Source: Megamerina dolium
Taxonomy: Eukaryota > Arthropoda > Insecta > Diptera > Megamerinidae
Assembly: GCA_963854835.1 (NCBI GenBank)
Contig: OY978528.1
Location: 32,471,335-32,535,334, forward strand
DNA length: 64,000 nt
Reading direction: 5' to 3'
Shown here: positions 31,995-43,690 of the stretch, one piece after another
How the letters are laid out: every line of letters starts with the position of its first letter
Position numbering within the stretch: the first letter of the stretch is position 1
Position numbers and translations under genes: made by a program
Notes under the pieces: generated by a model
Databases searched by the model: none
What the model saw: only the letters and a program-made list of their open reading frames with translations
Told to the model about the DNA's origin: nothing

Positions 31995-32805
31995 ATGTAA
32001 AAATAGTAAAAACGGCTGGGATGCTAGCTATCATAGATTTCCAAAGGATCCAACTATACGTGATAAATGGTTGCAAAATCTAAATTTGGAAGGTGTTAAA
32101 ATTACAAGTAAAAAATTTTTATGTTCAGAACATTTTCACAAGGAGGATCTTGGCTTGAGGAGCACGCTGTACAAAGGTGCAATGCCTTTTAGAGAAAACT
32201 ATGTTCAAATTCATAAATCACAATTGGTCGAATCTAGATTGAAAGTACTCGGTAAACAGAATGATAAAATTCGAGAGCCACGGGAAGATTCAAGCGATGT
32301 GGGGAAGAAGCGTAAATTTGGAAACCAAATTACAAAATCTATAGAACAATGTGCAGTAACAAGTAGCGACGGTACATATACATCAAAGAAACTACGTATT
32401 ATTCGTAGCCGTGGCGAATGCACAGAAAACTGGAGGAGCGTTGACTCAACCAAAACTACTACTGCTACTTTTCACAATAGGAATTTAGAACCGAAGAATG
32501 TTGATCTTAATTGCGGCGATGACGGATCTGACGATGAAATCTATGAAGAGTTATATCTGGATGATGAAACGAGTTCGAACGTTGATTATGATGTTGAAGA
32601 TGAATCTAAATGTAGTATTGATGTGCTGGATGAGTATTACATTGAAGTAAATGATGGTACTTCTATTAATGGTTATATGTCGTATGATAATTATAATGAA
32701 AATGAACAGCAAAATTCTGTCAAATTTGTTTATGACGATGATAACGAAGAACATTTTAAATTAGAGGCTATTGAAATATGTCCGGTAACTGAAGAGGACC
32801 CTTAG
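31969..32805 (+). CDS. THAP-domain zinc finger protein, intronless
   Basis: Probable DNA-binding protein of 278 residues (277 from the second ATG). Residues 1-80 form a THAP domain with a C2CH zinc site: Cys5, Cys10, Cys52 and His55 (RRCILSEC...KFLCSEHF), the conserved HRFP and KW features, and a GAMPF segment where AVPTIF-type motifs occur. Residues ~95-165 are basic with KKRKFG and KKLRIIRSRGE, possible nuclear localisation signals. Residues ~185-270 are very acidic (Asp/Glu-rich), like a transcription-regulatory tail. There is no transposase domain of the P-element type. AATAAA signals at 32846-32860 follow within 50 nt. The absence of introns may indicate a retrogene or a domesticated transposon-derived gene; the exact orthologue is not recognised. 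Confidence 0.88.
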   Translation: MMRRCILSECKNSKNGWDASYHRFPKDPTIRDKWLQNLNLEGVKITSKKFLCSEHFHKEDLGLRSTLYKGAMPFRENYVQIHKSQLVESRLKVLGKQNDKIREPREDSSDVGKKRKFGNQITKSIEQCAVTSSDGTYTSKKLRIIRSRGECTENWRSVDSTKTTTATFHNRNLEPKNVDLNCGDDGSDDEIYEELYLDDETSSNVDYDVEDESKCSIDVLDEYYIEVNDGTSINGYMSYDNYNENEQQNSVKFVYDDDNEEHFKLEAIEICPVTEEDP

Positions 32806-32845
32806 CACAGAATTTAGTAAATAATTAATTATTAAGTATGTATAT

Positions 32846-32860
32846 AATAAAATAAATAAA
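32846..32860 (+). terminator. polyadenylation signals of the THAP gene
   Basis: Three overlapping AATAAA hexamers 40-55 nt after the stop. Confidence 0.6.
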
Positions 32861-33227
32861 TATAGTTTTGTATAGTATATCATCTTGAAAAAAGGACGCA
32901 GTATTTTACATTCTAGTTTTTGAGAAATCGATGTTATTTAAATAAATTTCACTCGTCTTTTTTTAAGTATGTTACGGTGACTTCTTACAGTGCAACTAGT
33001 TTCAAAGGCAACCTTTGGAATTTTGGCAATGCATTCTGTCCCCAAATGAATCACTGTTGTTATCAATACGCATAGAAATGCGCATCGAAAATATGTTTGA
33101 AGCAAAGTATTACAAAAATAACTACACAATGATCAATTAATTAAAACTGTATTGATACATTGTCAACGTACGTTTAGGAAGTCGGCCTTACCCTCGGTAA
33201 AATAAAGAGCACATCAGCTTATGCCGT
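32861..33227. other. intergenic, nothing recognised
   Basis: AT-rich spacer between the THAP gene and SINE copy 5. Confidence 0.4.
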
Positions 33228-33488
33228 GGGTGCCTAACGCAGTGGTTAGTGCATTGGTCTTTTGATCTGTAGGTCGTAGGTTCAATCCCCGGCTGAAAAA
33301 TAAATTCAATACCGAAAAGATTTTGCTTTCGAACGGTGCCTTCTACAACAAATCTGGGATAAAGATCAGAAAAGGTAATACCACAAGGGTTCTGTCGTTC
33401 CGAAAATTTTAACATACACAACAGTATTGAAGAGAAGTTCTGTCTAAGGGCCCTTCGGGGCTTATAAGTGGAACATATTTATTTATTT
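33228..33488 (+). mobile_element. tRNA-derived SINE, copy 5
   Basis: Plus-strand copy with head GGGTGCCTAACGCAGTGGTT, AGTGCATTGG, B box GGTTCAATCCCCGGC, the TTTCGAACGGT segment, and 3' end CCCTTCGGGGCTTATAAGTG followed by ATTTATTTATTTTT. The middle is shortened by about 90 bp. The minus-strand open frame across it is an artefact. Confidence 0.87.
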
Positions 33489-33942
33489 TTGACTTATATT
33501 ATGGCGTTCTTTTTTCTCAAAACAATGCAACATTTTTCTGCCCTGCTGAATAAAAATTGCAATTAATTTAGAAATACTTGTAAATATTTTATATTAATTG
33601 CAGAAAATGTGTTTTTCACATTGTTTTCCTAGGCGACGATACATAAATAGTAAATGCAATATTTAATGCAAATTTCAATGTATGAATATAACTTGAAAAA
33701 TAGATGGCACTCGTGCGCACAACAACAACATATACTAACCCAATCAGCTGTCAAATTATATAGAAGCGAAAAAACAATTGTCATATTCATTTTCAGTACG
33801 ACAAATTCAATATCATTTCGAGAAAAAGAAAGAAATTGTGTCAAAAGTTTAAAAATTTGATGTTTTATAATATTGTTTTACAAATAGAAATTAAAATAAA
33901 CACAAAAAAATCGCAATTTGAATTCATTCTGTATTAGTAACT
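33489..33942. other. intergenic; 5' flank of the UBXN4-like gene
   Basis: AT-rich sequence expected to contain the UBXN4-like promoter. No distinct element is seen. Confidence 0.45.
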
Positions 33943-35856
33943 ATGAATTGGTATAATGGCAATATAGCAGAGGCTGTGGCTCATTCAAAGGAAAAAAATG
34001 CAATATTTGTCGTTTATATCGAAGGTATGCCTCATCCCGAAACTGAACCGGACACGTCATTATGTAGATTAGTTACAATCTATATTATTACTTTGCAATT
34101 TTGCAGGCAAAGACGAAAGCTCGAAAAAACTAACAAAATTCATTGATGATGATAGGATTCGTGCTCAATTGGAAAATGATGATTTTGTCGCAATCAAAAT
34201 TGAGAGTGATGCTCAGGCGTATATACAATTTGCGTCGATATGTAAGTTCGGCGTTATTACATATAGGATCATAGTTGACATTCGGATTTACTCCTAGATC
34301 AAGTAGTACCGGTGCCCTCGATATTTTTTATTGGTAAGACGGGTACACCACTAGAAATTGGTACAGGCATTATAGCGTCGGTGGATGAACTGTGTGGAAA
34401 AATTGAAAAAGTTTTACTTGCTGCTGGTAAGCTTTCTGGCAGCACTTCCGCTTCAGCATCTTCATCATTTATTTCTGCCGAGCAGACTGTGGCAAACAAT
34501 GATGCAGCATTGTCAACAGCTCCCGGAAGTGCCGAATCTGAATCGTTAAACAATGCAGCACAAGCATCAGAAGAAATTATTTGTGAAAATGGTGTTTGTT
34601 TTAAGAAGCCCAAGGCAGGTGCCGACCCAATAATAAAAGTTGAGCCAACTGCAGAAAAAACCGTACCAATAGCAAACGCAGAACCAGAAATAAAAACTGA
34701 ATCTGAAGGTTCAAATACGCATTTGGAAGAGACGCGTAAGTTACTAGAGCAAAAACGTCGAGAACGTATCGAAGAAGAAAAGAAAGCTGAAAAGGAGCGA
34801 GAGTTACGCCGTCGTCGAGAAGGTAAAGAAGTGCAAAATATACAAAAGTGGCAACACGAACAGGAGCTCAAAGAATTGAAGGTATTTGCAGCATATTTTG
34901 AAAAAAAAATTAATTATTTTTTAATAACGCAACAATAACACACAGGAAAATATACGTCGCGAACGCTTAGAAGAGCAAGCAACACGTGAGCGTATACGTT
35001 CACAAATTGCAGCTGACCGTATTGAGCGCGCTAGGAAAGCAGAAATAAGTGCCGCAGTCGCTATTGGCAATGTTGCAACATCGCAACCGTCATCATCTCC
35101 AACTACACCTAATAGTAGTGCTGGGGAAACAGCACGCATTCAATTTCGTCTCTCGAGTGGCGATAGTAAAACACATTCATTCAATCGCAAGGATACGCTT
35201 GCAACTGTACGTACATACGTTACAACAGAACTATTGCAGGGTACTGCTATACGTGATTACACTTTGGCCACGACTTATCCAAAGCGCGAATTCACCAGCG
35301 AAAATAATGAACAAACGCTAGTCGACCTAGGCCTATTTCCAAGTGCTGTAATTTTAGTGATAGGCAAAGAGGGTCGTGCCAATCCAGCAGCGGTTATTGC
35401 ACGGTATGGTGGCGTGCTCAATGTCATGACAACTGTGTTCTGGGCCTTGCTCTCTCCAGTTGTTGCAATATATGATTATCTCAGAAATGCAATTGGTGGC
35501 CGTGGCGATAATGGTGCGAAAAAAAGAGCTAATGAAGAACAAGGCGCTCAACAGGATCCGTGAGTTGGGAATTTATTGATACGAATATAATATTTTTAAA
35601 TTAATTGCTACCATTACTATTTTGTAGGGCTAAACGTCGAAATTTGGATCGTTTTATGAGTGGTGCTAGTGGCGGCGTTGGCGCTACTGTAGGTAATGAC
35701 AACAGCAAAGCATCATCTCCACAAAATTCTAGTGGTAATACTGAGCAGAAACCGTATCGTCGTTATGGCAGCTCAAATGTACATCGCTTAAGGGACCAAA
35801 GGGATTCAGATGATGAGAATGCTACATGGAATGGCAATTCCACGCAACAACAGTAG
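33943..35856 (+). CDS. UBX domain protein 4 (UBXN4/erasin-like), 5 exons
   Basis: ER-membrane adaptor that recruits p97/VCP for ER-associated degradation. Exons: 33943-34024, 34107-34241, 34298-34881, 34946-35559 and 35628-35856 (547 residues). All introns are short (56-82 bp), GT-AG and in phase. Residues 1-~105 form the thioredoxin-like N-terminal domain (MNWYNGNIAEAVAHSKE, later PSIFFIGKTGTPLEI). A low-complexity linker and a long charged coiled coil (~195-300) follow. The UBX domain spans ~328-407, with YPK replacing the usual FPR p97-contact motif at 378-380. Residues ~423-446 (VLNVMTTVFWALLSPVVAIY) are the hydrophobic membrane hairpin. The C-terminus TWNGNSTQQ is a hallmark shared with vertebrate UBXN4, which fixes the identity. 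An AATAAA is at 35914. The first ATG gives the complete N-terminal domain. Confidence 0.94.
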
Positions 35857-35913
35857 GGGTGTCATTGATGTTCAAAATCGCAAAGCGTTTTGTTTTAAAT
35901 TCCACAGTTTATT

Positions 35914-35919
35914 AATAAA
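35914..35919 (+). terminator. polyadenylation signal of the UBXN4-like gene
   Basis: AATAAA 58 nt after the stop codon. Confidence 0.6.
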
Positions 35920-36269
35920 TCATTAGTTGCTTAGAGTTTCTATAGATTTATTATATACACATATATATGTTAGTCTAAATACAATCTTATTTGAAGTATA
36001 AGGAACAAAAGATGAGGCTTATTATTTCATTTTATTGTTCTTTCGGTTCGTTTCGTTGTGGATTCCATGTTTTCAGATTTTATTATCACCGATAAGTTAC
36101 AATTTTTGATGAAACTATTCCATTCAACATCTTCAAGCTTAAGAGCCAATTGCATCGGGTGTCTTCCGCTTCCGACATTGAGCGCTTATGTCATCTTGCG
36201 TTTCTTGCCAACTCTGAAGAATTTAAAAGTTGAGTTGTTCATAGATGGAATAAGTCGAAAATGATCATA

Positions 36270-36690
36270 TATGAAATCAGCATGATACGCCCATGTCTTA
36301 ATCGGACTCCCATCAAAGTTGTGAAAATTTGAAACAAATTAAAACCGCCCGATCTTACGAACTATTCAGCATAGGACAGCCATATTTAAGTTGAGGATGA
36401 GTATTGCAAAGATAATTAGATTTAAAAGAAAGAGACAAGTCACGCTTCCATACAAAGCGTCAGAAGTTGTTTTATGTTTAAACCTCCATAAATTCAGAAG
36501 TTTTCAGCTTAAAACAAACATTTTTGGCGAGAAACCAGCCAGCCACGCCGATTAGTTAATGTAGCTCCTATACAAAGTAGTGGAAATAAAAGAAAAAGGA
36601 GGATATGCGAGCAAACATTTTGCACTATATATCATATATATTGTATATCTACATATGCAGGGTATAACTGTAAGGTTATTTTTTACTTGA
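36270..36690 (+). repeat. 3' fragment of the ~150-bp-module element
   Basis: Last modules of the family (GAAATCAGCATGATACGCCC, CCCATCAAAGTTGTG, ACTATTCAGCATAGGACA, AAGTAGTGGAAATAAA) and the terminal ACATATGCAGGGTATAACTG, then TAAGG. The terminal hairpin present in complete copies is missing: GGGTATAA is joined directly to CTGTAAGG. Confidence 0.8.
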
Positions 36691-36700
36691 ATAATGCAAT

Positions 36701-36713
<13 letters not shown>

Positions 36714-36751
<38 letters not shown>
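36714..36751. repeat. (TA)n microsatellite
   Basis: Short TA tract after a poly-A run, between the repeat fragment and the LINE. Confidence 0.9.
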
Positions 36752-36752
<1 letters not shown>

Positions 36753-36774
36753 CAGGAATGAGACTTGAAAATTC

Positions 36775-38225
36775 TTCGAGAAATTCAAGCGCCTGAGTAG
36801 CGGTTTAAATCCCGGAGCCTCTTCCTGTCGTGATAAAAATGAGAATCTGGTTACAGATGCCCAAACTGAGCTTATGGAGGGAATACTTCTCCACGTTATT
36901 GAATGGCGACGCTTTGAACAATTCCGCCAGTGGAGGAGATTTACCGAACTCCCCAAAAACGATGATGGTGTTGATGTTCCACTACTCGATCATGGTTAGG
37001 TCAGAAAGGCCATATCTAGGCTCAAAAGCAGCTGCAGGTGCTGATGGCCTTTCTGCCGAGTTGTTTAAGACTGGAGGCGATGAACTGCTCACCAGTATGC
37101 ACCAGCACCAGTGTTCTCTGTACCGTACATAAGAAAGGAGACCCCACAATTTGCGCCAACTACCGTGGTATATCTTCTTAGCATCGCATACAACGTCCTA
37201 TCCAGCGCACTGTTTAAAAGATTGTAGCATATAACTTTATTTGACCTTAACAGTATGACTTCAGACGTGATAAATGTACCATCGACCAGATCTTCACACT
37301 GCGTCAAATCTTGGAGAAGATCCAAAAGAAATATATCGACGCACATCATGTATTTGTTGATTATAAAGCTGCTTTCCGGTCCGTTAAGGGATTACCTATA
37401 CACAACTATTCGTCTTTGCAGAATGACACTGTATAGCTCCCGTTATGCAGTGAAACTGAGAGGAGTCTATCCCCGCAGTTTAATACCGAACGTTTCAGAC
37501 AGTCTTTTTTCTTATTATGGGGAAAATAATACGAGCTGCAGCCTTCTCAGAGTTGGAAAGAGAGTAACGTCGAATGGGTCTTACGATGAACGAGACTAAG
37601 ACGAGGTGCCTAGTGTAAACAAACAATAAGTCCTGGTGTTTTGGACAGAACGTCACTGTCGATAACTACGCTTTTGAAGTAGTGAAGGACTTTGTCTATC
37701 TTGAAACTAGCATTATCACCAGTAATGACGTCAGTCTGGAGATATTGCGAAGGATCACTCTTGCTAACAGGAGCTCCTTTGAGCTGACTAAACAATTGAA
37801 AATTCGAACCCCTCTCGAAAAATGAAAACCACACTCTACAAGTCTCTCATTATGGCTGCCCTTATATATGGCACCAAAATTACGCAAGATCTTTGGACCT
37901 ATTTGCGATGGCGGATAGTATCGGATAAATTACAACCACCAGCTGTTTGCTGATACAGACATAGTAAAGCGCTTCAAAATTAACGGAGAGCTCATGTCGA
38001 GCGAATGGAAGAACACGTTCCAGCTAAGAAGGTGTTATATTCGGAACCCACTGGTGGACGAGGGGGAAGAGGCAGATCTAACTTCCGTTGGAAAGACCAA
38101 GTACTGGAGAAGTTGACAGCGCTTGGAATTTTTAACTTGCTGCAGTTAGGGAAGAAAAGAGATATCTGGCGAAGCCCGCTAAATTCGGCCTAAACCGCTT
38201 TTCGGTCGTAATGGCCACATAAGTA
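36775..38225 (+). mobile_element. degenerate RTE-like LINE, reverse transcriptase portion
   Basis: Plus-strand pseudogene. Recognisable blocks in shifting frames are VTDAQTELMEG and a W..F...LN segment before the RT. RT blocks follow: ADGLSAELFKTGGDELL, YIRKETPQFAPTT, a DQIF-like TRSSHCVKSWRRSKRN stretch, RLCRMTLYSSRYAVK and YGENNTS. The C-terminal HVERMEEHVPAKKVLYSEP and GRSNFRWKDQVLEKL end at the TAA-like stop near 38193 with the family 3' end GGCCACATAAGTAA. Many stops and frameshifts. Together with 11770-13090 it covers most of the family's RT region. Confidence 0.87.
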
Positions 38226-40110
38226 ATACATAAAATATTTTTATATTTATTTCTTAATTTGATTAAGAAATTAATATATTCTTAATTTGCAAATTTGGCA
38301 TGCTACCAATATAAGAAAAATAAGAATATGTTTTAATATGCTGCAAAGATGAAATTGCATTTAAAGTGAAATAAAATAAGCAAATATATTCTTGATAATT
38401 TATAGTCGTGTTTTTTAGGGCCCTCTGCACATTTATCGATTAATCATAGTTGCATATCAATTTTTCCATGACGCAACGATTATATGACGGTTGAACTTCT
38501 GCACATTGGGTCGTGATCGTCGTCAATCATTTTGACATTAGAATTTTCGCTGTTTTTTCCGCTTTAAAATTCAATTTCGAGTGAAATTATTTGTTATTGA
38601 TAAAACATTTGCTTTAAATGAAATTCAATTAAATATCAATGTTCTTATTAATATTTCGCAAATAAAATGTAAACAACAAATCCGTGCACAACGATTAGCG
38701 AACGGTAATACTCTACTCTTCCGTACATGCATCTTCAATGATTAGTTGATAACTAGCCGATAATGCATAATATACAGACTCAAGGTGTATTAAGAGAGGT
38801 AGAGCAATTGTAAAAGATGCCACTTGTCAGCGCCATGTTATGTTAGAAAATGTTTCCTTATAGTGTCAAACTCGTAGGTTTGTTGTTTTCTTCTTTACTT
38901 CTTCTCCTTCATTCGTGAGAGCTCTTCCTAATGGCTATACCTTATGTTAAGATACCATGATACAAATCTCAATTGAAATGCATGTGTTCGGCACAGAATA
39001 TTCAGTCGAAGTAATGAAGCAATCACAATGTTCTAAGCACATTATCGGTGAAGGGCTAATATTTCGACGTGAATATTCGTGTCAAAAATAAAACACATTG
39101 ACGTATATGTGAAGCCGCACAAACAAAGCGAACAGTGAACTTCGCCCGACGTCCATTCATGACGATAGAGATTTATTTGTATCACCGTCGCCATCGGTGT
39201 TTTTAAAATAAATGATTTTGTTGGCGTCTTTTATAAAAGTTATTTTTAAAGCTTTGCTTTTCTTTTTAAATCTTCTATTGTAATTATTAATTCCTTTGAG
39301 TTTTAACAGATTTCCTTTTAAAGCATGGTCACACTATAAGCTGTCTTTATTTGTATATGTACGTTATCAGCTGTTTTGCTGCCGGCCTTATTGTGTTTAA
39401 GGCATTGAAATTGCAAGGTGAACAGTGTCGCGCGCTTCAGCGAAATTCGCAGTTCACCTTTATAGTGCTTACAACATAACCCACGAAGGTTTGTACACAT
39501 GAGAAAATCCGAAATAATCTGAAAATATACATCAAAATAAGATTTATCGGTTTTTTTTCGACTTGGTGTAGCACGTCAACATTTTTTTCTTTTCCATGGA
39601 ATAGTGGCTGCATCTGGCGTCAGAATTGTTGGGGAAAACAGATTCAAATTTCGTATTCAATTGTCTTTTCAATAAGGTATTACTGGTTTGATTGAATTTT
39701 CTTTTATTTATAATTTATTCAAGATCCTCAGTGCTAAGTTCAAACGTTAAAGTCGATTAAAACAATTTTTGACGTGCTACAGCAAATCGTCAAAATTCGT
39801 ATATCTTCGTTTGATGTATTGTACATTTTCTGCTATTTAAATTGATAAATAAATTGATTGAAACAGTGAAATAATTTTACCGCAAAATTGTTCCTTCTGA
39901 ATTATAAAAATGTTTGACGATTAAATAAATAGATATGAATAAGTAAAATCTCTGTAAAAATGAAAGTAATTGGCAACATTGAACTTAGCGATTATGCGAA
40001 GATTCTTAGCGTCTTTAGTTATACTCGCTAAACTCAGCAGTTTTGTTGTTGTTTCACTTTATATTTATCGGTGCTAGCTAAGTACGAATGTCGAATAAAA
40101 CACGACTATA
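38226..40110. other. non-coding stretch containing one end of a dispersed repeat
   Basis: No gene is seen. The right end (39990-40110) is shared, in reverse complement, with 27769-27805 and 31213-31240. TATAGTCGTGTTTT at 38401-38414 is the exact reverse complement of 40097-40110, which could mark the two ends of a ~1.7-kb element, but a 14-bp match in AT-rich DNA is near chance level. Confidence 0.4.
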
Positions 40111-42401
40111 ATTGTCTATGCCTCTCTCAACACAAATACACAAATTATTTGACATTTCTCACTCTAAAAAAGCATCACAGTGGCGTATAAAAAAATTTAA
40201 CTTTAACTACAACAACGGTCCAATAACACAATAATATAAAACATAATATATTTAGAAATTGTATTTTAATGAAATTTTATTTTTATTACATTAAATTTTC
40301 TTGCAGCTGCTTAGTGTAAGAGATTTTTGATGTTCGTCATATCTGCGTGATAATATGAATTTCTCTTAATTCATAATGACACATACATGTGAGAGATATA
40401 TGTATTTCGTTCAAATGCAACCCTACAGGTCGCGCCTGTACCTGTCCTTTTTCAACAAGTTCATGTTTGCCTATTAAACAAAAGCCGGATTGAGTGGCAC
40501 AAATGACAACAGCTGTGGAAATAGCATTATTTATGAGTTGTATTTTTAGTAAATAATTTAAATATATTTGAGAATATTAATGAAATTATAAGTGAAAATT
40601 TAAATGCCAACTATAAATGGGTGAAATATATATTAATATGAATTTGATAGCAAATTTTCACGCACAAAATGCAACTGTGCTCATAATAAGTGAACAAAAT
40701 AGATTGATTTAAGAATTTAGAAATTTTAATCGCAAGAGCAAAAGAGAGAGGTCGACCACGAAAGTGAAAAAACGATATAGAATAAACACTAGACAGAGTG
40801 AAAAGAATAACGAGCAGAAAATGTGGGCAAATGTGTAAAACACTCAGTTCTGCACAACTTGAATGCGCGAGTGCGTGCAAAGTTATTGAGTTGATTGCTG
40901 GTCAGTGTTTGAGTTTCATACGAAGAACGAAGTAATGATAGCGCAACTAAGCGGTGGAAAAAATGCAAGAAATCTAGTTAGTGTCAAATTGTGTAGTGCT
41001 TTTTCCTTTTCCTTTTTAGTTTTGATGAATGCAAACAACAAAATATTGCAATACAGACACGCGATGTAATATGTAAATAGTAAATATATATCAAGAAAAA
41101 ATCAGAAAATACAGTACGTATATAGTGAACGTAATAAAATAGATAAATATATTGAGAAAAAAGAAATTAGTAATACAAAACTATAAGCACCACAACCCTC
41201 TTTATACCATAGTACGAAGTGAAAACGTGTTAAATGTTGTAGAAAATATAAGCAAAAGGTAGAAAAGAAATAACACAAGTGAAAAACAAACAAAGCAGAA
41301 AACCAACCCAGTAATATATAAATTGCATGTTTAATGCAAATCGAAACGAAACGAAAAGAAATTTATAACATTTGTTTGCTATGCTGCTTGCACACCACTG
41401 AAAACGCGTCTTAATAACAATTTACAATATCTTTGTCATTATTATTAGTGAGTGCGTGGAAAGTATAAAGAAAAAACTTGCCGTCATACGAAAGTCTAAT
41501 GGGAAAAGGAATAGAGCAAAATACCCATTTAATGTTTTCTTGAGAAAATAGATGATAAAAGCGAAAAATCGCCGTCTGCGTTGCTACATTTTGCTTTGAT
41601 ATGCTGGCTTTTACTCTGCGCATACAGCCATAACTACCACCCGCATCAGTGCTTTTTGAAAATCTTATTTCCTTATTCCGCTAATACGACATCCCGTTAT
41701 TATAACATTTCTGCTTAATATTTACTTAATTCCAAATACTTTTGTTTTGTTTGAAGAACTGCATTGCCGTACAACAAGCAAATTTACTCTAAGCAGTATT
41801 TGCTTCGATTTGAAAAAAAAACTTGCTAACATATTCGCGTGTATCCTTCCTGTCATGCAGTAAAAGAGTCGAAATTTAAGTTTTTATTCTGCCAATAATT
41901 TCCATCTACACCAGTTCCAGTAAGTACTTAGATGAAATTTTGTTGCAACTAAATCCAAATGCTTATGTTCGTCATTTACAATTTCGCCTTCCCGATTTGT
42001 TTTTAGTGTATGCGTCTGCAAAAAAGACCTGCGAATGAATTAGGAAATAATAATAAAAATAAAAAAAAACGAGAAGATGCATTTTCGTGAGAAGTGTGAG
42101 TGAGTGCGTATTCTAGTGTGTACTGAGCACCAGCAGCTCAATTGAGTGTTTCTGTATTTTGTTGACATTTTTTTTCTAAATATGTATGCATACTTATTTA
42201 ATTAACCCATTTTATACCGACACCAAAACTGGTCAATATTTTTTTTTTAAATATTAAATCTACATTAATTTGAGCCAAATTAAGACAAATCGGTTTACGT
42301 TTCTTGACAATCTATAACAGATTTGCAGTTATGGGAGGGGTAAATTTCTTCCCACTATCCCAATAGATGTAATAATGAATAGTACATATATGTTTGGTAT
42401 A
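40111..42401. other. non-coding, possibly upstream/5' UTR region of nemo
   Basis: A-rich, GTGAAAA-rich sequence in 40600-42200 resembles long fly 5' UTRs, and nemo is the next gene downstream on this strand. A TCAGTG initiator-like hexamer at 40902-40907 is the best start-site candidate by eye, weakly supported. No coding frame is recognised. Confidence 0.3.
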
Positions 42402-42923
42402 TTGAGTTGGCAATTAAATAATTGCCGATCTCACAGATGTCTGGCCATCTTTTTTAATGACTGTCAATGATCTCAGTCGCTGTATGTGACACATTTAACT
42501 TCTCTGCTATCGTCATTTATATGACGATCCGCCTCTTTGAGTGGCGGTCATCTGGTTGACATGACCGTTGGTCATCTTTAAGTGAAGAATCTCCGGAACG
42601 AAAGCAATTCCGACACTGTCTTTCTTTTAAAGGTTCCTCACCATACACATCGCGTAACCTTTTAGCAGCTTGCGTTGCGTTCTTTCCCTTTCGGAAATAA
42701 AAATGTAAAATACGACGAAAATGTTCGGTTTTGCACTCCATATTAAAGCTAACGCCAAACTAATACATTTTAACAATAATACACGGTATTTGCGCGTAAA
42801 CGAAGTAAGACTGACAGCTAAGAAATGTCAAAAAGAAGAAATATATATCATTGTCAGAAGGCATTAAAAAAGATGGCCAATAACATCTGTATGAAATCGG
42901 CAATTACTTAGTTGCCAACCCAA
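42402..42923 (-). mobile_element. deletion-derived mariner (~520 bp) with intact ends
   Basis: Both termini are present. The left begins TTGAGTTGGCAATTAAATAA and the right complement begins TTGGGTTGGCAACTAAGTAA. The terminal inverted repeats are about 50 bp, including AATTGCCGAT and GGCCATCTTTTTTAAT. A TA duplication flanks the element. Inside, the minus strand at 42741-42517 encodes only the start of a transposase: the HTH_48-type domain MECKTEHFRRILHFYFRKGK followed by ATQAAKRLRDVYGE. The catalytic two-thirds are deleted. Confidence 0.87.
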
Positions 42924-43114
42924 TATTTTTCAAAGAATTTTGGGGGTAAGTTCACATCACACTTTTTCCATATACATGTTTCGTGTTGATGGCAAATGCT
43001 TTGTGAGGCGTTTCTAGCAGTATCATTTCGAATAACAACAGATTTGCCTGCCAGCAATAGCTATTTAAATTTTTACTATAATGGTGATATAGTTAAAGGA
43101 TTCTGCTCCTTCAT
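42924..43114. other. spacer, nothing recognised
   Basis: AT-rich sequence between two mariner copies. Confidence 0.4.
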
Positions 43115-43690
43115 TTCCAACTGTGCACCGATTGGTTTAAGAGTTTAGACGTGCTTGTCTAAGCGTTGAAGACGAACTACAGTATGGACGTCAAAAAAGC
43201 ACAATAATTCCAGAAATCATTGAGCAAGTGTGTGATATTGTTTACGACGATCCAAGACTGACTAAGTGTAAAATTGCTGATACCATAGAAGTTAGTCGCA
43301 CATTGGTTAACAATTCAACAAAACTGAATTGAAAAAAAAAATTTTCATTTGGATCTACCACCATGATCTTTTAACTGAAACAAGAACGTTTTCAGCTCAG
43401 CTGGTTGTTCAGCTCTGAAGCAGGTCAAGTCGAAATGATCGAAGGTTACGGCATCAGCTAAATGAAAACATTCGTGAAAACACCTGATTTATAGGAGGCA
43501 AAAAACATTTTTTTTTCATCAAGATATTGAAAGTGTTGCCCCCAACGACAACTACCTCTTTCAGAAAATTGAAACAATTCCTTCGTGGAAGAAAAGAATT
43601 TTTTGTGGAATTGTTCCACGATGCTATTGCAGTCGTGGAACAATATTTTTCAGAGCTTCAAGAAATTCATTACTGAATGTACATTACTGA
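43115..43690 (+). pseudogene. decayed mariner transposase
   Basis: Plus-strand fragments match mariner transposase in order. The HTH/linker block reads FRRACLSVEDELQYGRQKST, then EIIEQVCDIVYDDPRLTKCK and IADTIEVSRTLVNNS. A catalytic-side remnant HFFFHQD is near 43500. The C-terminal block KLKQFLRGRKEF...AVVEQYFSELQEIHY is near 43560-43670. Several frameshifts separate them and no terminal repeats were identified. Confidence 0.75.

Noticed and set aside
33188..33421. 77-residue minus-strand frame with PGIEPTTYRSKD
   Set aside because: Antisense of the SINE head; the same peptide appears at other SINE copies and is a known type of spurious SINE translation.
34299..34871. 190-residue minus-strand Ser/Phe-rich frame
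   Set aside because: Exact antisense of UBXN4-like exon 3; composition reflects the complement of its Glu/Lys-rich coil.
38401..40110. A 1.7-kb DNA transposon bounded by TATAGTCGTGTTTT inverted repeats
   Set aside because: One 14-bp AT-rich inverted match is near chance in this search space, and no transposase or target duplication supports it.
40902..40935. Core promoter (TCAGTG initiator with a weak downstream element) for nemo
   Set aside because: Initiator-like hexamers are frequent; the downstream element is imperfect and there is no transcript evidence.
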